Part shown: one piece after another, positions 22,668-33,433 of the stretch
Numbering within the stretch: position 1 is the first letter of the stretch
Layout: every line of letters begins with the position of its first letter
Assembly (NCBI GenBank): GCA_025786725.1
Contig: JAHLTZ010000018.1
Span: 124,001-188,000 of the forward strand
Source of the DNA: Syncephalis fuscata
Lineage: Eukaryota > Zoopagomycota > Zoopagomycetes > Zoopagales > Piptocephalidaceae
Direction: 5' to 3'
Length of the DNA stretch: 64,000 bases
The notes under the pieces: generated by a model
What the model saw: the letters and a program-made list of their open reading frames with translations, nothing else
What the model was told of the DNA's origin: nothing
The model's database searches: none
Position numbers and translations under genes: made by a program

Positions 22668-23405
22668 ATTGTACTTTGACTCTTAATTTTGAGTCTTCAA
22701 AGCAAAATTCGTTCCAATTCAGGTCGCACTGTTATGTACAACAAACATAGTTATGATGTTTATTTAACTACCTTGCAATTCGCGAGGCCAATTATTATTG
22801 CTGTTGGCCATGCATAGAAAGATTAATTGAATATTAATAGAAGCCATTGATTGCGATTTTATATTGTTCCACAGTTGTTATTGTTGTTACTACATACAGT
22901 GTAGTTTCTTGCATCTGAATGGTCCCTTCTATTCCCCAATCTTCTGCTGTTGCATTTTGGGCATATTTGCAATGTAAGATACTCGTCTATGGTGACAAAA
23001 AGGTAGGACGACTGGCATTTCTGATGTTCACCATTGTCTTGAGCATTCTTGTATCAACTTGGTAGGTACAGTTTATTTGCCGACCATTGATCAAGCAAAT
23101 GGCCTTCACCATATGCAATAATAATAGATTGAATGTCTTCACCAGGAAGATATTGTGGCGACAGTTGTAACCAAAAGATACAGCATGCTATTGAGGTTAC
23201 TTGAACAAGTGCTATGTAACATAAGAGAAATAAAGACCAGAGATTAAATAGTGTTCTTTATTAATGTTCAAATACGCATGCTATTTATATTGTTATATTC
23301 GACATTATAATATAATATATTACTGAGTAAAACAATAAGATAGCAATAGAAAAACAGAGTGAAATGAGTAAATAAAAATGTGGGAGTCACAGTACAGTAG
23401 CTCCC
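22668..23405 (-). mobile_element. Decayed Fanzor/TnpB-derived element, copy B
   Basis: About 735 bp lie between TIR-like ends: ATTGTACTTTGACTC at 22668 and, inverted, GTGGGAGTCACAGTACAGTAG ending at 23400. The minus strand of 23223-22930 translates in one frame, with a single stop, to IIIAYGEGH, then VTIDEY, then LQICPKCNS, then a Cys-x5-Cys pair and CGTI, with a stop where Trp is expected, followed by NRN. After a frameshift it reads MASINI (about 22850-22830) and ends NNNWP. This order (Gly-rich strand, Asp-Glu-Phe/Tyr, CPxC zinc ribbon, NRDxxAxxNI) is that of the C-terminal nuclease half of Fanzor/TnpB proteins. It is the best preserved of the three copies but cannot encode a working protein. 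The N-terminal half is missing. Confidence 0.72.
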
Positions 23406-23603
23406 AAATTTTAATACAATGCTGAACCAATGCTATACAAAAATTGTAAAAATTTTAAATTTTAAATAGAACAGTTTATTACAAAATGTTATTTTAAGGC
23501 AAAAATAACTAGCAATAAGAATCAGATATATATATAGCCGTATAAACAAGATCTGTCAATTGTTTTTGTATAAACTGCAGCAGCATTGGTTTCTGCTGGT
23601 TAA

Positions 23604-23792
23604 TTACATGTGCCAGCCCCAAGTGCCGGTACCATCGCCATTATCCTTGCACTCAAGTTGTCCAACGGGTGGTGTGCCAATAACGCATGGTGTACCGCTA
23701 GTGGGCGGCTTGGTAAATCCTGGAGCAGCTTCGACCGAAACGACAGCGACCAAGAGGGCAGCAGCGGCAATGATTACAGCAGAGAACTTCAT
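23604..23792 (-). CDS. Small secreted two-cysteine peptide, family copy 1 (left palindrome arm)
   Basis: 62 residues. The signal peptide is MKFSAVIIAAAALLVAVVSVEA, and the mature part is about 40 residues (APGFTKPPTSGTPCVIGTPP onward) ending DNGDGTGTWGWHM. Two cysteines ten residues apart could close one disulfide loop. The start is the internal ATG at 23792: an upstream open frame begins in the leader, and the signal peptide and family alignment fix this Met. The core promoter (reverse complement of 23906-23925) lies about 115-130 nt upstream. A block after the stop is shared with the other copies. No known family is recognised; it could be an extracellular signal or effector-like peptide. 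Confidence 0.8.
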   Translation of the reverse strand: MKFSAVIIAAAALLVAVVSVEAAPGFTKPPTSGTPCVIGTPPVGQLECKDNGDGTGTWGWHM

Positions 23793-23905
23793 GTTGAATA
23801 AATGGTAGTTGATTAAAGGGAGTATGGTAAGTACAATTTGATTAACGTAGTTTGTTCGACTAGATACTTGTGTTGTTGTGTGTAGTAGCTTTTTAATGTG
23901 CAAGT

Positions 23906-23925
23906 CTATCCAAGTATTTATATTG
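23906..23925 (-). promoter_or_regulatory. Core promoter of peptide copy 1
   Basis: On the minus strand it reads ATATAAATACTTGGATAGAC, identical to the right-arm promoter and very close to the one at 3945. The spacing to the start codon is about 115-130 nt. Confidence 0.6.
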
Positions 23926-26380
23926 TTATTACCAGCTAGTCAATTCAATATGGTTAAGCATTATTGCTCAAACTTGAAGCTTATAGAGTGGCATTGGCGA
24001 ATGTACATTTTGGGAATCAAATTGTGCATATTTCGTTAACTGATTAAATTTTCTCAGAAAACCGGGTCTATGCTTTAAACAATCAGCGTTTGCCAAATTA
24101 GTAAGCAATGCTGGAAAGGGCATGTTACGGCTAAGCTTACAGAGGCTTAATACAAGCTGGAGTGCTGTTTGATAAGCTTAAACATTATGCATCTTCATGC
24201 ATTTTGTATATCCATATTGCAAATAACAATGCTAATTGTTTGGCTTTCTATTAAGACTACTTGCTTTCAAATTAAACCGGCCATTTGAGCACAGACCCGT
24301 ATAATTGATCACAGCTGCTTATTATCCAAGTGTAGATTTTGTCGAGTTTAATCGGCAATTGCTTTAGATTCCGATGGCTTGTGAACATGGCTGTGCGAGG
24401 AATGTGAATACTCGGCTTATCCGTCAGGTATCAAGTCAAAAACATTACGCACAAAAATGGCAGCAGCGGAGTCATAAGCAAGTTGCTTGATAACCAGCCA
24501 AGAAATGGCAAAATGCAGCGCAATCGGCGGTGTTCACAACAAGCAATTATTGTGCAACAAGCAGGTCAATATTATTGCAATAGTAATAGGCAATAGACAG
24601 AAATTGCATGGCCAAATATAGTAGCTGCGACTATTAGCTAGATATAGCGTTTGTTTTGTACAGCATTACTGTTTAATTCTCAAGCGGAGCTTTTATAATA
24701 TCAAATTGTAATGTCGACCTTGGCAATTGGCAGCTGACTGGTTTATTTTCCTAGTTAATAGCAGTGATTGGCTGGTAAAATAATAGCAATAGTACTAGCA
24801 AGTACAATACTGTGCCATGCTAGTGTAAGCTTAGCCGCAATCTAGTGCTGTAATAGCCACACACAGATGATTTATTATCAATATTGCTAAGCGTGCAATT
24901 TATAACAACATTGAGTATTAAATAAAACATTTATTACAACATATTACATGAAATAACAACAACTAGTAGTAAAAATCAAATACATGTATGTAACAGTTTG
25001 ACTAAACCAGTATATTTTGACCAAATACTTGTAAAGTTGTGTACACAATGAGTCGGCTGATGTATATTACTTTGAGTGTGTATATTGTAGTTTGTCAGTA
25101 AAACTTTTTTAGCAAACCAATGCTGCTTTTTAAATTGAGTAATCTCTATTATTAGTGTAAATGATTTTATATTGTCCAATGTTTGTATATCTATAGCAAG
25201 TTTTACTGACAAACTACAATATGCACACTAAAAGTAATATACATCAGCCGACTCATTGTGTACACAACTTTACAAGTATTTGGTCAAAATATACTGGTTT
25301 AGTCAAACTGTTACATACATGTATTTGATTTTTACTACTAGTTGTTGTTATTTCATGTAATATGTTGTAATAAATGTTTTATTTAATACTCAATGTTGTT
25401 ATAAATTGCACGCTTAGCAATATTGATAATAAATCATCTGTGTGTGGCTATTACAGCACTAGATTGCGGCTAAGCTTACACTAGCATGGCACAGTATTGT
25501 ACTTGCTAGTACTATTGCTATTATTTTACCAGCCAATCACTGCTATTAACTAGGAAAATAAACCAGTCAGCTGCCAATTGCCAAGGTCGACATTACAATT
25601 TGATATTATAAAAGCTCCGCTTGAGAATTAAACAGTAATGCTGTACAAAACAAACGCTATATCTAGCTAATAGTCGCAGCTACTATATTTGGCCATGCAA
25701 TTTCTGTCTATTGCCTATTACTATTGCAATAATATTGACCTGCTTGTTGCACAATAATTGCTTGTTGTGAACACCGCCGATTGCGCTGCATTTTGCCATT
25801 TCTTGGCTGGTTATCAAGCAACTTGCTTATGACTCCGCTGCTGCCATTTTTGTGCGTAATGTTTTTGACTTGATACCTGACGGATAAGCCGAGTATTCAC
25901 ATTCCTCGCACAGCCATGTTCACAAGCCATCGGAATCTAAAGCAATTGCCGATTAAACTCGACAAAATCTACACTTGGATAATAAGCAGCTGTGATCAAT
26001 TATACGGGTCTGTGCTCAAATGGCCGGTTTAATTTGAAAGCAAGTAGTCTTAATAGAAAGCCAAACAATTAGCATTGTTATTTGCAATATGGATATACAA
26101 AATGCATGAAGATGCATAATGTTTAAGCTTATCAAACAGCACTCCAGCTTGTATTAAGCCTCTGTAAGCTTAGCCGTAACATGCCCTTTCCAGCATTGCT
26201 TACTAATTTGGCAAACGCTGATTGTTTAAAGCATAGACCCGGTTTTCTGAGAAAATTTAATCAGTTAACGAAATATGCACAATTTGATTCCCAAAATGTA
26301 CATTCGCCAATGCCACTCTATAAGCTTCAAGTTTGAGCAATAATGCTTAACCATATTGAATTGACTAGCTGGTAATAACA

Positions 26381-26400
26381 ATATAAATACTTGGATAGAC
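26381..26400 (+). promoter_or_regulatory. Core promoter of peptide copy 2
   Basis: ATATAAATACTTGGATAGAC, the mirror copy of the left-arm promoter, about 130 nt before the ATG at 26512. Confidence 0.6.
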
Positions 26401-26511
26401 TTGCACATTAAAAAGCTACTACACACAACAACACAAGTATCTAGTCGAACAAACTACGTTAATCAAATTGTACTTACCATACTCCCTTTAATCAACTACC
26501 ATTTATTCAAC

Positions 26512-26699
26512 ATGAAGTTCTCTGCTGTAATCATTGCCGCTGCTGCCCTCTTGGTCGCTGTCGTTTGGTCGAAGCTGCTCCAGGATTTACCAAGCCGCCC
26601 ACTAGCGGTACACCATGCGTTATTGGCACACCACCCGTTGGACAACTTGAGTGCAAGGATAATGGCGATGGTACCGGCACTTGGGGCTGGCACATGTAA
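26512..26699 (+). pseudogene. Small secreted peptide, family copy 2 (right palindrome arm), frameshifted
   Basis: This is identical to the left-arm gene up to residue 18 (MKFSAVIIAAAALLVAVV). One C is then missing (tcgtttggtc instead of tcgtttcggtc at about 26561-26571). The reading frame changes, the conserved mature peptide is lost, and the shifted frame runs to 26703. Apart from that base, the DNA still encodes the same mature sequence in the other frame. Either this copy is a very recent pseudogene or the base is a consensus error. Confidence 0.75.
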
Positions 26700-26762
26700 T
26701 TAACCAGCAGAAACCAATGCTGCTGCAGTTTATACAAAGACAATCGACAGTTCTTGTTTATT

Positions 26763-28172
26763 AATAGCCATAAGTTGCAGCTGTTTATAATAAACTATTA
26801 ATATTAACCAATATACATATTTTTGTATATAACTTGATTATAATTTATACGCATATTGTATAGACAATATTATTACAATAGAGTTCATACTTAAGTATGA
26901 ATATTAAATATAATTTGATTTGGTGTGTTGTTTAACATTTTCTACATATGTATAATATTATATATTATACCTGTTATGCGACATTCAAATTGCCAATGCA
27001 AAATCCAAATACACTGGTATATAATCGTTTTATAATCAATAATTTGGAATCGTTACGTGACTCAATGTTTTATACGTGGCTAGGCGTTATGCACAAAAAA
27101 GTATTAAATAATACCGAGTTTCTATATTGATAATAAGATTATTGACGACAAAAATGTTTAATCTTATAGTACAATATGACTACAATTGAACTATAGATAA
27201 ACGATTAAAATCGCTTTAAAATAAAATCACTAAATAATTAGTGCGATATTCTAGTTTTAAAAAATAGTATTAAATAAACTGATCAAATAACTGGATTTTA
27301 TAAGCGATAAGCATAGCAATATGTGTAGTATTACAGCTAGCATTATGACTACAAGGCCTTCAGCACTAATTCTAAAATTTCAATACTTCAAATTATTTTA
27401 CTATCAGTCAATTGAGTATGAGTATGCAATAAAATATCATGTTCAATTTGATTAGCGGTACGATCTATTGTTGGGGTATTGTTTTCTACCAGTCGGGTTA
27501 AACAGTAGTTACCTTATTTGGCATTTTCTTAGTAAGAGTGTTTTATTTAGTATGTGTGATGCTAAAAAACTACTGTTATTTCAACAAGCCAAATTAGATC
27601 AATAGATTTTTATTCACACTCATATTTAACAGATTGTGTTGACTACCATAAACGTATTTTTTTGTTTTTAGACATCGGAATCTAAATCAACTCTAGATAG
27701 TTAGATAGTGTCTATGTCTAATAGAGCAGTTAATAAAAACATAAAATTGGCACTAGTACATAAAAATTTGTATGTAGCATTGTAAGATTGCACACAATGC
27801 TAAATTGCACTTGAATGGTGCCATTTGATTAAGAAGCCAATCGATTATATTTATTGTATTAGCAACATACAATAGCTTAAAGTCACCTTAATTAATACTA
27901 ATAACGAATGTATAAATCTACTGCTTTCACACATGTAAAAAAGCCAAGATTACATATATAGTTGTGTTACACTGGTTCTCACGTCTATCCAAATTTAGTA
28001 AGCAATTATACTATCGTATAATACTCAAGACTGATTGCATTCACAACCAAACGATATTTTCTCAGCAGATCACACGTTCTTTCTAAATTAAGTATTTGCC
28101 AGTATTTAGTGTGAGTATTGTTGTATTGGCCAATGGCTAAATATTTATAGCCGATTTTACTGACGGATTACA
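26763..28172. other. AT-rich intergenic region
   Basis: Nothing coding is supported; a 60-codon frame at 26948 is not convincing. The last part (about 28070-28170) leads into the promoter of peptide copy 3. Confidence 0.4.
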
Positions 28173-28191
28173 GTATAAATATCCAGGCTAA
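28173..28191 (+). promoter_or_regulatory. TATA box of peptide copy 3
   Basis: TATAAATATCCAGGCTAAT lies 136 nt upstream of the ATG. The leader that follows shares the phrase cacaagtatctagtc with the palindrome copies, so promoter and leader were duplicated with the gene. The TTGGATAGA part is not conserved here. Confidence 0.5.
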
Positions 28192-28308
28192 TATGCATGT
28201 CAATTAACTCATCACACACACACATCCACACAAGTATCTAGTCTGACTCGCTATCTTAATCTAATTGTATCCAACATACACCACTCAATCTACCACCAAC
28301 CAATTAAC

Positions 28309-28497
28309 ATGAAGTTCGCCACTGCCATTATTGCTGCTGCCGCTCTCTTGGTCACTGTTGTCTCGGTCGAAGCCAGGCCAGGATTCACCAAGCCACCCAC
28401 TGCTGGTTCTCCATGTGTCATTGGTTCTGCGCCCGTGGGCAATCTCGAATGCCAGGACAATGGTGACGGTACCACTACTTGGGGCTGGAGATACTAA
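28309..28497 (+). CDS. Small secreted two-cysteine peptide, family copy 3
   Basis: 62 residues, aligned without gaps to copy 1: signal peptide MKFATAIIAAAALLVTVVSVEA, then RPGFTKPPTAGSPCVIG, and the end DNGDGTTTWGWRY. Differences are spread over the protein and include conservative changes such as K/Q and S/T. Both cysteines and the GFTKPPT and TWGW motifs are kept, which suggests selection on the mature peptide. It is on the opposite strand from copy 1 and in the same direction as copy 2. Function unknown. Confidence 0.8.
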   Translation: MKFATAIIAAAALLVTVVSVEARPGFTKPPTAGSPCVIGSAPVGNLECQDNGDGTTTWGWRY

Positions 28498-28524
28498 ATA
28501 GCCAGTAATACTGACATGGTGACA

Positions 28525-28560
28525 GTTTATACAAAGGCAATCGACAGATCTTGTTTATAC
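28525..28560 (+). promoter_or_regulatory. Conserved 3' block of the secreted peptide family
   Basis: The block gtttatacaaaRRcaatcgacag followed by (at)cttgtttat lies about 30 nt after the stop codon in all three family members (also at about 26727-26761, and inverted at 23541-23576). It is likely part of the 3' untranslated region or the 3'-end signal. Confidence 0.5.
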
Positions 28561-29535
28561 AGCTATACGTGTATAGCCTGCTTGTTAGCAGCCATTAATC
28601 AACATTGTTTATAATAAACTGTTTATTAAATATATAATTTTAAATACACTTTAATGATATGTGCAAATTTAGTGACTAATTGATACGGATCATCATGCTA
28701 ACAAATAATATTATGGTAAGCTGAATATTGATCAAAAGTGCTATGTATAAAAATGTTATAAATGCTTACCACTGTCGCTCAAGCACTAATAAATATAGCT
28801 TTTTCTTACTCCGACTTTATTGAATTAATACTCCAACATTTGACTAAACTATCTCTTTATACGTTCTCTTCTTACATGGTTGCTTGGCCAACGTTGTATC
28901 GTCGCGCTACTGACGTTGTAAAAATATAAACGTCAGCTTCCACAACACAGTAGTACCCAGCTAGCCTTTATTATTTTGGTATATATTTTCTACATATAAT
29001 TTACAGCAATTTATTCTATATTATACAGCATCTAGATTATTATAAACAGTATGAATACAATGCAGTAATTATTAATAACAGCAGGCTAGCACACTTACTG
29101 TTTGCAAACTATCTGCAAACATCAACGGTTTTCATTAAAGCAATATAGTTAGGTAAATATATTTTAAATAGTATATAATCCATTATTTATTTATTTGTGT
29201 AGAACATGGTTCTATTTGTAGTTTAATAGTTTTAGTGTATTTATAAAACTCACTAACTACTGTTTTGTTAGTAGTATTGCACATGGTTCAAGCATGCAGT
29301 TGTTATTCTATTGTAAATATTATTGAAATCAATACAATTTGTATAACTAAAAGTTTACGACATCAAACAAACAAAAACTGTTGTCTATTTATTACATTAT
29401 TGCAGTAGATAGTTTTACATTTGGCATATATTGTTACAAATTTAGCATAAAAATATATTTAATTCAATCAAAAGCATTTTATTATACTGATGTCGAATCA
29501 AACAATACAAATACTTTGAATGTATTTGTACAGCT
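28561..29535. other. AT-rich intergenic region
   Basis: No gene is seen. The right end is the 3' flank of RPP0, with AATAAAA-like signals on the minus strand. Confidence 0.4.
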
Positions 29536-30678
29536 CTAATCAAACAGACCAAAGCCCATATCCTCATCGGACTCATCAGCTTCCTCGGCGGCGGCGGCAG
29601 TGGCACCACTGTCAGCAGCAGCAGAAGTGGCAGCAGGGGCGGCAGCAGCGAAGGCAGATGGATCAGCCAAATAGGCCTTGACCTAAAATAACCGTTAGCT
29701 ATCTGAAAACACAAACTATTATCTTGTTTATATCTCAAGAGTGTCAATCAGGAAAAAATTAGAGTGATTGCTTTAAGCCATCATTACTATTTCCGCAAGC
29801 GAAAGTATTTTCATCATATTGAAACTCGTGCATCCGTGCACCATAGCGATATAACTATGCCAGCCCAGATCATCCACAATACTTACCTTCTCGGAACCAG
29901 GGAAGGTGTAGTCGGTACCAACGGAGACGGCCAAGACGTTCTTGTAGCCGTTGACGATGGAGTGAGGGACGGCAGCGAGTGTTGGGTAGCCAATGGCCAA
30001 CGACAAGGCAGCAATGGTCTTGACACCGGTCATGTACTGCTCAATGAGCTGGCTTTCCTCAATGTCCAAAATGGCTGGGGAGAAGATGGTGCCGTTGTCA
30101 TAGACTTGGACAACAGACATACCGTAGGTGAACGGCGAAATGTTCAACATGTTGAGCAGAGTAGCTTCGGAAGCACCGACCTTCTCGCCGACCTTAACCA
30201 AATGCATATCGCTGGTAATTTCAATGGTACCACGAGCAATCTTGGTTGGGACACCGAGAGCCTGGAAGAAAGAAGTCTTACCTGGTTCCATACCAGTGTT
30301 ACCGGCTGGGACAAATACATCAACAGGGGCCAAAGCACCAGCACGAGCAGGGGCAGCGACACGGTTGGAGGTGATGGTCTCACGTACGTTCTTCAAGTCA
30401 CCGTTGGTGAAGACAAAACCAATGTTGCCACGGACGTGTGGAATAAGCTTTTCAAAGATTGAGTTCTGAGCGCAGAGGATCTTCAAGGCACGACGGACCA
30501 TGGTATTCTTGCCCATCAACACGGTAGCATCGCCGCGAAGAGACTGACGAATCTGGTGCATCTGGTTGGAGCCAACATTGTCAACGTTGACAATGAAGAT
30601 GGAGGTGTGGTTCTTGAGAAGCTCTTCGAACTTAACAAAGTAGTTCTCTTTCTTGGTACGAGTGTCTCCCGATGACAT
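29536..30678 (-). CDS. RPP0: 60S acidic ribosomal stalk protein P0 (uL10)
   Basis: Two exons: complement(join(29536..29682, 29887..30678)), 312 residues, the same as yeast Rpp0. The N-terminal uL10 domain begins [37 protein letters not shown] and includes [10 protein letters not shown]. The P0-specific insertion follows, then an Ala-rich hinge and the acidic C-terminal tag [13 protein letters not shown]-like (here [14 protein letters not shown]), which recruits elongation factors. It forms the base of the GTPase-activating stalk. The intron (29683-29886, 204 nt) is longer than most here. Codon use is biased and GC-rich compared with neighbours, as expected for a highly expressed gene. Confidence 0.96.
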
Positions 30679-31553
30679 CTTGAGTGTTTTGTGTTCAAAG
30701 GGCTCCGATAAAGGAATTTAAAGACAGTCTATAGTCGAATAAACAGTAATTAATATACATAGTATTAAAGACGACGCGGTGTTAATTAAATGAACTACAT
30801 AATCATATGTATCCATCCATCCATCCATCCATCTGCTTATAAGTATAGCTTGGATTTATACATGGATTATTAGACGGAAGATCCATACATATGCAGATGA
30901 ACTCAAAGTGCTTATACGCGTAAACACTTACCAATTAGATGGACTGTTTGGACGTGAATAATCAGAAGAAGGAGGAAATTTCAGTATTCACTGAGTGGTG
31001 TAATTATTATCAATTCCACCACACAATTAATTTCTATACACGAACACAGTCTCTCTTTTACACACACACACACTTGTTTATAAAAAGAGAGATAAAGACA
31101 GAAATACACCTTAATGCACTTGAATACATCGGTATACATCTCAACTGTAATAAATATCGTTATTATATAAAAACTCAAAACAAATTATTAATAGTAAATA
31201 CATTTTAAACAAGTGTTACCTATTTATTGCTGTGTATTAGAAAAAAAAGTCTCAGTGTATACTTTCACACTGTTATAAATTGAACCATAATGAACTTGTA
31301 TTATTGTACTTAATTAAAGTGACATTGGCAATATTCGCAATATTGTGGAGAATGATGCTGTAAATGGAATTGATAGACTTGTATTTGCTTGATATGACGT
31401 GATTTTTTGGATTAATAATATGTATACATAATTAATAATCCAATTGAGTTATAAAAGGCCATGTTAATTTGATGCCGTAATTATTAGCCATTATTCACAT
31501 CGATAGCAACACATTTCATTCCTTTGTAGCAAACTATAACAGTACTTAGCAAG
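30679..31553. other. Divergent RPP0 / GST upstream region
   Basis: It holds a (CATC)n microsatellite at about 30811-30833 and a (CA)n run near 31062-31073. Open frames of 65-89 codons at 30939-31208 on both strands overlap these simple repeats and are not accepted. Confidence 0.45.
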
Positions 31554-32300
31554 ATGGCTTTAACACTTTACAAAGCGTTGTTTGTCCTTATGCTCATCGC
31601 GCCCGATTGGCACTGATCGAAACTAACACAAAGGCTGAGGAAATTGAGATCGATCTACGTAACAAACCAGAATGGTATGCATGCTAGTGCCAAGGTACAC
31701 TCTTTTTAAATACACCTATGCTAACATTAATATTCAAATAGGTATACAAAAGATATTAATCCAGCTGGCAAGGTGCCGTCTCTAAAGCTAGAAGATGGCC
31801 AAATTCTTGTTGAATCTTTGGTGATTACCGAGTACATTTTGGAAAAATATGGCCCAAACACTGGCATCATTCCGTCCGATCCATTGGAGCGTGCCAAGAC
31901 TCGCTTGTTTATAGAACAATTTAATAGCTTTATCAGTGCGTTCTATGCCTTTTTTATACATGGCTCGGAACACGATGAAGAATCAAAGAACAAGCTTCTT
32001 GCAGCTATTCACCAGCTAAATATTAATCTTGAAGCGCTGTCCAAGGAAGGTCCCTATGCCACTGGATCTCAGTTCACGCTGGCCGATCTCATTTCTGCTC
32101 CTCATTTGGCCCGCTTGGATTCATTAAAAGAATACCATCGCCTTACTATTCCTGAAACGAGCGAGTATGCCCGCGTAAGTGCTTGGATCAAGACATTGGC
32201 AGAGCGACCAAGTGTACAAAGCACCCTTCCGTCTGGTGCTGAAACTAAAGCATCGCTCGATAGGCTTAGAGATCGCTATGCTACTGCTGCCAGCAAATAA
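31554..32300 (+). CDS. Omega-like glutathione S-transferase, with an apparent 1-nt deletion
   Basis: Two exons: join(31554..31674, 31742..32300). The thioredoxin-fold domain begins MALTLYKALF. The next residues, CPYAHRARLAL (active-site Cys, as in omega-class GSTs), are in another frame: one T is missing in ttgtttgtcc at 31579-31585. With it restored, 226 residues are predicted. IDLRNKPEWY spans the intron, followed by NPAGKVPSLKLEDGQILVES (the GSH-binding cis-Pro and Ser) and an all-alpha C-terminal domain with YATGSQFTLADLISAPHLARL. It probably performs glutathione-dependent thiol transfer or dehydroascorbate reduction in the cytosol. Without the missing base the frame stops after about 20 codons. 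Confidence 0.88.
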
Positions 32301-33433
32301 TTATATCTGTTTGTAAACGACAATAAACTCGGGTTCTTTCCTTATTACCTTTTCAGAGCATAAAATAACATCAATTAAACTATAGCCAAATAGCTTTCAG
32401 TGTTTACAAGTTTTAAAATTAAAAGCTAAATGTAAATGCAACACTATTACGGTAAAAAGAATAGTGTATATAAGCCATTACATCTTAGGACTATATTATT
32501 TGTTCGGCAGATGATCTAAAACATGGCTACATTATTATTATAATTACCATTTTCATATTTGGTGATTATAGAGTATTCAAATACTCGCACGTTAAATAAT
32601 CATAATTGCGCTTTTTACCATATTCTGAGCATTATTTTTTATTTACATATAAAATGATTATATGACTAATTCAATTTTATTATCAATAAATAATAAGAGC
32701 TTTAGTTTTACTTTATTTCTTTGTGGTTTATATAAAGTTGCTTAGTTTATTATACTTTAATTGCGATAATTAGTAAAAATAAAAAGTAATCTTATTATAT
32801 ATTTATATATTAATCAACTAATACGTTATATCCTAAGTATTAAAACAGGTATTAGCAAACAACAAGAGCTAGTATTATATAACAGAATCAGGATAGATTA
32901 CTACCTGGTCAGCTAGCTTATAGCTTCTAAACCAAACTTTTAATATTATGGTGAATATAATTATCGGCTGGTTCACTATTTAATTTAACGTGCCAAAACC
33001 ACATTATATTCAAGGAAGATCTGGAGATGTATCCATGTGAACCATTAAATGAATTTATTGAAATAGCACTACTAAATCCCGTAAATAAATTTAGATTCAA
33101 TTCAGTATTTTATGATTTCCATCGTTACCGGCTTGTCAATGTATATATACACGTACGCATATACCTGTACAAACAATTGGCATTAGACATTTATACCGCT
33201 AAAAATTACCATACTCTGACAATGGTTAATGACTGTTGTTCAAATTTGCCTATTCACTTGATAGTTCTGTAAACTGCTGCTGTTAATCAGGATAATATCC
33301 GACAGGCCTGTTGATTTAAAATTAATTTAAAACAAATAGGCACTACAGCTTTAATAACATTCTGTTTTCTTAATTACAAGTGTTATAAATAAGATATTAA
33401 TGCATTAAATCGCTGAATATTTTGATTAATGGG
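32301..33433. other. AT-rich intergenic region
   Basis: No gene is supported. An 81-codon frame at 33027-33272 has no domain or splice context. Confidence 0.4.

Larger units (their letters stand above)
23541..26762. repeat. 3.2-kb near-perfect palindrome (1.57-kb arms, 91-nt spacer)
   Basis: The left arm, about 23541-25106, and the right arm, about 25198-26762, are reverse complements wherever I compared them. They are collinear over the whole length apart from a single missing base in the right arm (near 26566) and a few substitutions near the outer ends. The 91-nt spacer is unique. Each arm carries a promoter and a copy of the 62-residue secreted peptide gene, reading outward. The ORF at 24976-25212 crosses the spacer and is an artefact of the palindrome. 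Confidence 0.93.

Noticed and set aside
24976-25212. 78-codon minus-strand frame
   Set aside because: It spans the spacer and inner ends of the palindrome, with no homology or start context.
30811-30833. (CATC)n array as a CRISPR-like or telomeric repeat
   Set aside because: It is a plain tetranucleotide microsatellite of about 23 nt without spacers.
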